DNA of 64,000 bases. It comes from Neoaquamicrobium microcysteis. GTDB taxonomy: Bacteria > Pseudomonadota > Alphaproteobacteria > Rhizobiales > Rhizobiaceae. Shown here in pieces: positions 62,303 to 64,000 of the stretch (the first letter of the stretch is position 1; every line of letters starts with the position of its first letter). The DNA lies in assembly GCF_008180155.1 (NCBI RefSeq), contig NZ_VSZS01000056.1:1-64000 (forward strand), written 5' to 3'. The position numbers were made by a program, and so were the translations under genes. The notes beneath the pieces are model-generated. The model was not told where the DNA came from, searched no databases, and saw only the letters and a list, made by a program, of their open reading frames with translations.

Positions 62303-62968
62303 TCAATCCTGCGCCTCGCGCATGCGATAGCCCATGCCGCGCACGGTTTCGATCATGTCGATGCCCATCTTCTTGCGCAGGCGGCCGACGAACACCTCGA
62401 TGGTGTTGGAGTCGCGGTCGAAATCCTGGTCGTACAGATGCTCGACCAGTTCGGTGCGCGACACCACCTCGCCCATGTGGTGCATCAGATAGGCCAGCAG
62501 GCGGAACTCGTGCGAGGTCAGCTTCAGCGGCACGCCATTCACGTCGGCCTTCGAGGCCTTCGTGTCCAGCCGCAGGGGCCCGCAGATCAGCTCGGACGAT
62601 GCATGGCCCGCGGCGCGGCGGATGAGCGCGCGCACCCTCGCCAGCACCTCTTCGATGTGAAACGGCTTGGTGACGTAGTCGTCCGCGCCCGCGTCGATGC
62701 CCGACACCTTGTCGCTCCAGCGGTCGCGCGCAGTGAGGATCAGCACCGGCATCTTGCGGCCGTCCCGCCGCCAGCGCTCGACCACGCTGATGCCGTCCAT
62801 CTGCGGCAGGCCGATATCCAGCACCACCGCGTCATAAGGCTCCGTGTCGCCGAGAAAGTGGCCTTCCTCGCCGTCATAGGCGCGGTCCACGACGTAACCC
62901 GCATCGGTCAGCGCGTCGCCGATCTGGCGGTTCAGGTCCTTGTCGTCCTCGACCACGAGTATGCGCAT
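62303..62968 (-). CDS. feuP: OmpR-family response regulator, FeuP-like
   Basis: The 221-residue protein has a receiver domain (acidic pair near 8-9, phospho-acceptor Asp51, VTKPFHIEEVLARVRALIRR) and a winged-helix domain (about 125-220; LTSHEFRLLAYLMHHMGEVVSRTELVEHLYDQDFDRDSNT). The segments EEGHFLGDTEPYDAVVLDIG and TVRGMGYRM are typical of FeuP and PhoP-like regulators. AGGAAAACGC precedes the ATG at 62968. It is encoded with the FeuQ-like kinase. Confidence 0.88.
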   Translation of the reverse strand: MRILVVEDDKDLNRQIGDALTDAGYVVDRAYDGEEGHFLGDTEPYDAVVLDIGLPQMDGISVVERWRRDGRKMPVLILTARDRWSDKVSGIDAGADDYVTKPFHIEEVLARVRALIRRAAGHASSELICGPLRLDTKASKADVNGVPLKLTSHEFRLLAYLMHHMGEVVSRTELVEHLYDQDFDRDSNTIEVFVGRLRKKMGIDMIETVRGMGYRMREAQD

Positions 62969-63039
62969 GCGTTTTCCTGGCGATGTGATTGCGTTTTGCC
63001 GATTGTGCCGGATTCGGTGCTGGCGGCCAAGCTGGGCCG

Positions 63040-63345
63040 TCAGCCCATCGGCACCACGATCTCCTTGCGGCGGGGCCGTTCGCCGCCCTGTGCTGCCACC
63101 AGCACGACGATGACGCAGACCTGCTGGCCGCCTCTCACCTCCTGCGTCGCACGGGCGAGCTGGCCGCCTTCCTGCGCGGCCGTCTGCATGCCGATGGCGT
63201 AGCAATCGCCCGACTGCGCCAGTTGGATCGGCGCGGTGGGGACCGCTGGTGCCGGCACCGGCGCGGCGATCACCGAGGAGACGAGCATGCCCGCCATCGA
63301 AACGACGATGGTCGCAGTGCGAAGGAGGGTGTGGAGCGTGTTCAT
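63040..63345 (-). CDS. Small secreted protein upstream of the FeuPQ genes
   Basis: The 101-residue protein has a signal peptide (cleavage near VIA-AP, about residue 28), a Pro/Ala-rich stretch, and a short domain with two Cys (SGDCYAIGMQTAAQEGGQLA; QVCVIVVLV) that probably form a disulfide. I know similar proteins only as hypotheticals upstream of this two-component pair in Rhizobiales. It is on the same strand as feuP, 71 bases upstream, and could be regulated by it or act on its kinase. Confidence 0.75.
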   Translation of the reverse strand: MNTLHTLLRTATIVVSMAGMLVSSVIAAPVPAPAVPTAPIQLAQSGDCYAIGMQTAAQEGGQLARATQEVRGGQQVCVIVVLVAAQGGERPRRKEIVVPMG

Positions 63346-63402
63346 GGCAGTGTTTCTAACGCATGGCGGCTGAACACGGAATGAACAATTCCCGCTTGGG
63401 TT

Positions 63403-63609
63403 TCATTCAATTCTCGTCGTCGCCCCAAGCCGGCCCAAAATCGCGATCACGCCGGCCAGCGCAGCGACGGTCTGGAACAGCGCGTCGGCCAGCGCCTCGG
63501 TGTCCGCATCGTCGAGCGCGAAGCCGAAACCGCCCGCAATCGTCGCGCCGACCATCACCAGCGCGGCCCAGATCGTGCGCGACATATACCATGGCTTGGC
63601 ATCTTCCAT
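63403..63609 (-). CDS. Small holin-like or phage-type membrane protein
   Basis: The 68-residue protein starts MEDAKPWYMSRTIW and has a span (about 14-32; ALVMVGATIAGGFGFALDD) and a second weakly hydrophobic helix (about 42-60; QTVAALAGVIAILGRL). This pattern is common in prophage and gene-transfer-agent tail regions. GAGGAG precedes the ATG. It lies 17 bases downstream of the tail-protein-like gene at the window edge, on the same strand. Confidence 0.7.
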   Translation of the reverse strand: MEDAKPWYMSRTIWAALVMVGATIAGGFGFALDDADTEALADALFQTVAALAGVIAILGRLGATTRIE

Positions 63610-63626
63610 ATGGGGTCTCCTCGGGT

Positions 63627-64000
63627 TCATGTCAGGTGAAAGCGTTTGGTGGCCGGCAGGCCCGCGCCGACGGTCGCGCTGATCTGGCGGATCGTCACGT
63701 CGATCTGCGCCGGCAGTACGGTCAGATCGGCCGCGATCTGCGTGCTGCCATAGGTCCAGTTCGGCACGCCGGTCTGCACCGTCCGCAACAGGTTGCCGGC
63801 AGAGGAGCGGATTTCGACGCGGTAGCGCTCGAACTCCTCGCCCAGCGGGATGTCCTCGGCCAGCCAGTTGTCGGCATCGACGCGCCCGCGCCTTGTCCAT
63901 GTCAGGCGCGCGGCTCCGTCGGGCTGACGCGCGAGCCGCAGATGCACCGGCGACAGCGGCAGCCGCGAGCGCACGCCTCCCGCCTCGTTGAGCTCGACAT
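63627..64000 (-). CDS. C-terminal part of a GTA/phage host-specificity (baseplate) protein, cut by the window edge
   Basis: The frame is open from 64000 to a stop at 63627 and has no convincing start inside, so the gene continues beyond the window. The segments PLSPVHLRLARQPDG, WTRRGRVDADNWL and IPLGEEFERYRVEI match the end of the very large baseplate protein ('megatron') of gene-transfer-agent-like clusters in alphaproteobacteria, as far as I can recall it. It is followed by a small membrane protein on the same strand. Confidence 0.7.
   Translation of the reverse strand, partial: VELNEAGGVRSRLPLSPVHLRLARQPDGAARLTWTRRGRVDADNWLAEDIPLGEEFERYRVEIRSSAGNLLRTVQTGVPNWTYGSTQIAADLTVLPAQIDVTIRQISATVGAGLPATKRFHLT

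Overview
The window is a high-GC chromosome segment of an alphaproteobacterium of the order Rhizobiales, most likely near Mesorhizobium, Aquamicrobium or Chelativorans (Phyllobacteriaceae). The evidence is the Rhizobiales-type porin, the Usg and Atu4866 small proteins, the FeuP/FeuQ pair, the ccmIEFH-degP-regulator-kinase-glnE order, and two copies of an intergenic palindrome common in this order. No computation was available; all calls come from reading translations, motifs and spacing.

Layout. 1-3800: end of an unknown gene, groES-groEL behind a CIRCE-like operator, and small conserved proteins including Usg. 3800-7800: Atu4866 and SnoaL-like secreted proteins, a short-chain dehydrogenase divergent from a LysR regulator, then a gene-poor stretch with one small lipoprotein. 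7815-16550: a sugar island transcribed leftward (binding protein, two permeases, ATPase, BadF-type amino-sugar kinase, SIS-domain isomerase/deaminase) with a ROK regulator and a divergent D-threonine-aldolase-like gene. 16550-17430: a scar of two gene fragments (serine recombinase and SF1 helicase) beside tRNA-Arg(CCG). 17800-23340: porin, beta-lactamase-fold hydrolase, HisC-like aminotransferase, MarR-GNAT fusion, alpha/beta hydrolase.

23400-31400 is a leucine-degradation cluster: a TetR regulator, isovaleryl-CoA dehydrogenase, and both methylcrotonyl-CoA carboxylase subunits. It is interrupted by an AbrB/PIN toxin-antitoxin pair on the same strand and by two genes on the opposite strand. 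31400-49300: small secreted and membrane proteins, AMP nucleosidase, an EEP-family hydrolase, ETF-ubiquinone oxidoreductase behind a perfect palindrome, a uracil-DNA glycosylase without the full Fe-S ligand set, a MmyB-type regulator, a DMT transporter, a lone CoxL-like molybdenum hydroxylase subunit, aminopeptidase N and a PAS histidine kinase.

49300-63000, on the minus strand: FeuP/FeuQ, a surface-antigen-like lipoprotein, cytochrome c maturation genes, DegP, an OmpR/histidine-kinase pair and glnE. The last 600 bases appear to enter a gene-transfer-agent-like or prophage tail cluster.

The leucine genes and ETF-QO fit together: the dehydrogenase passes electrons to ETF and then through ETF-QO to ubiquinone, while the carboxylase continues the carbon path. 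I see no CRISPR array, no intact insertion sequence and only one tRNA. The most interesting points are the toxin-antitoxin pair inside the leucine cluster, the amino-sugar plus D-hydroxy-amino-acid island, the recombinase scar at tRNA-Arg, the lone CoxL and the gene-transfer-agent-like edge.
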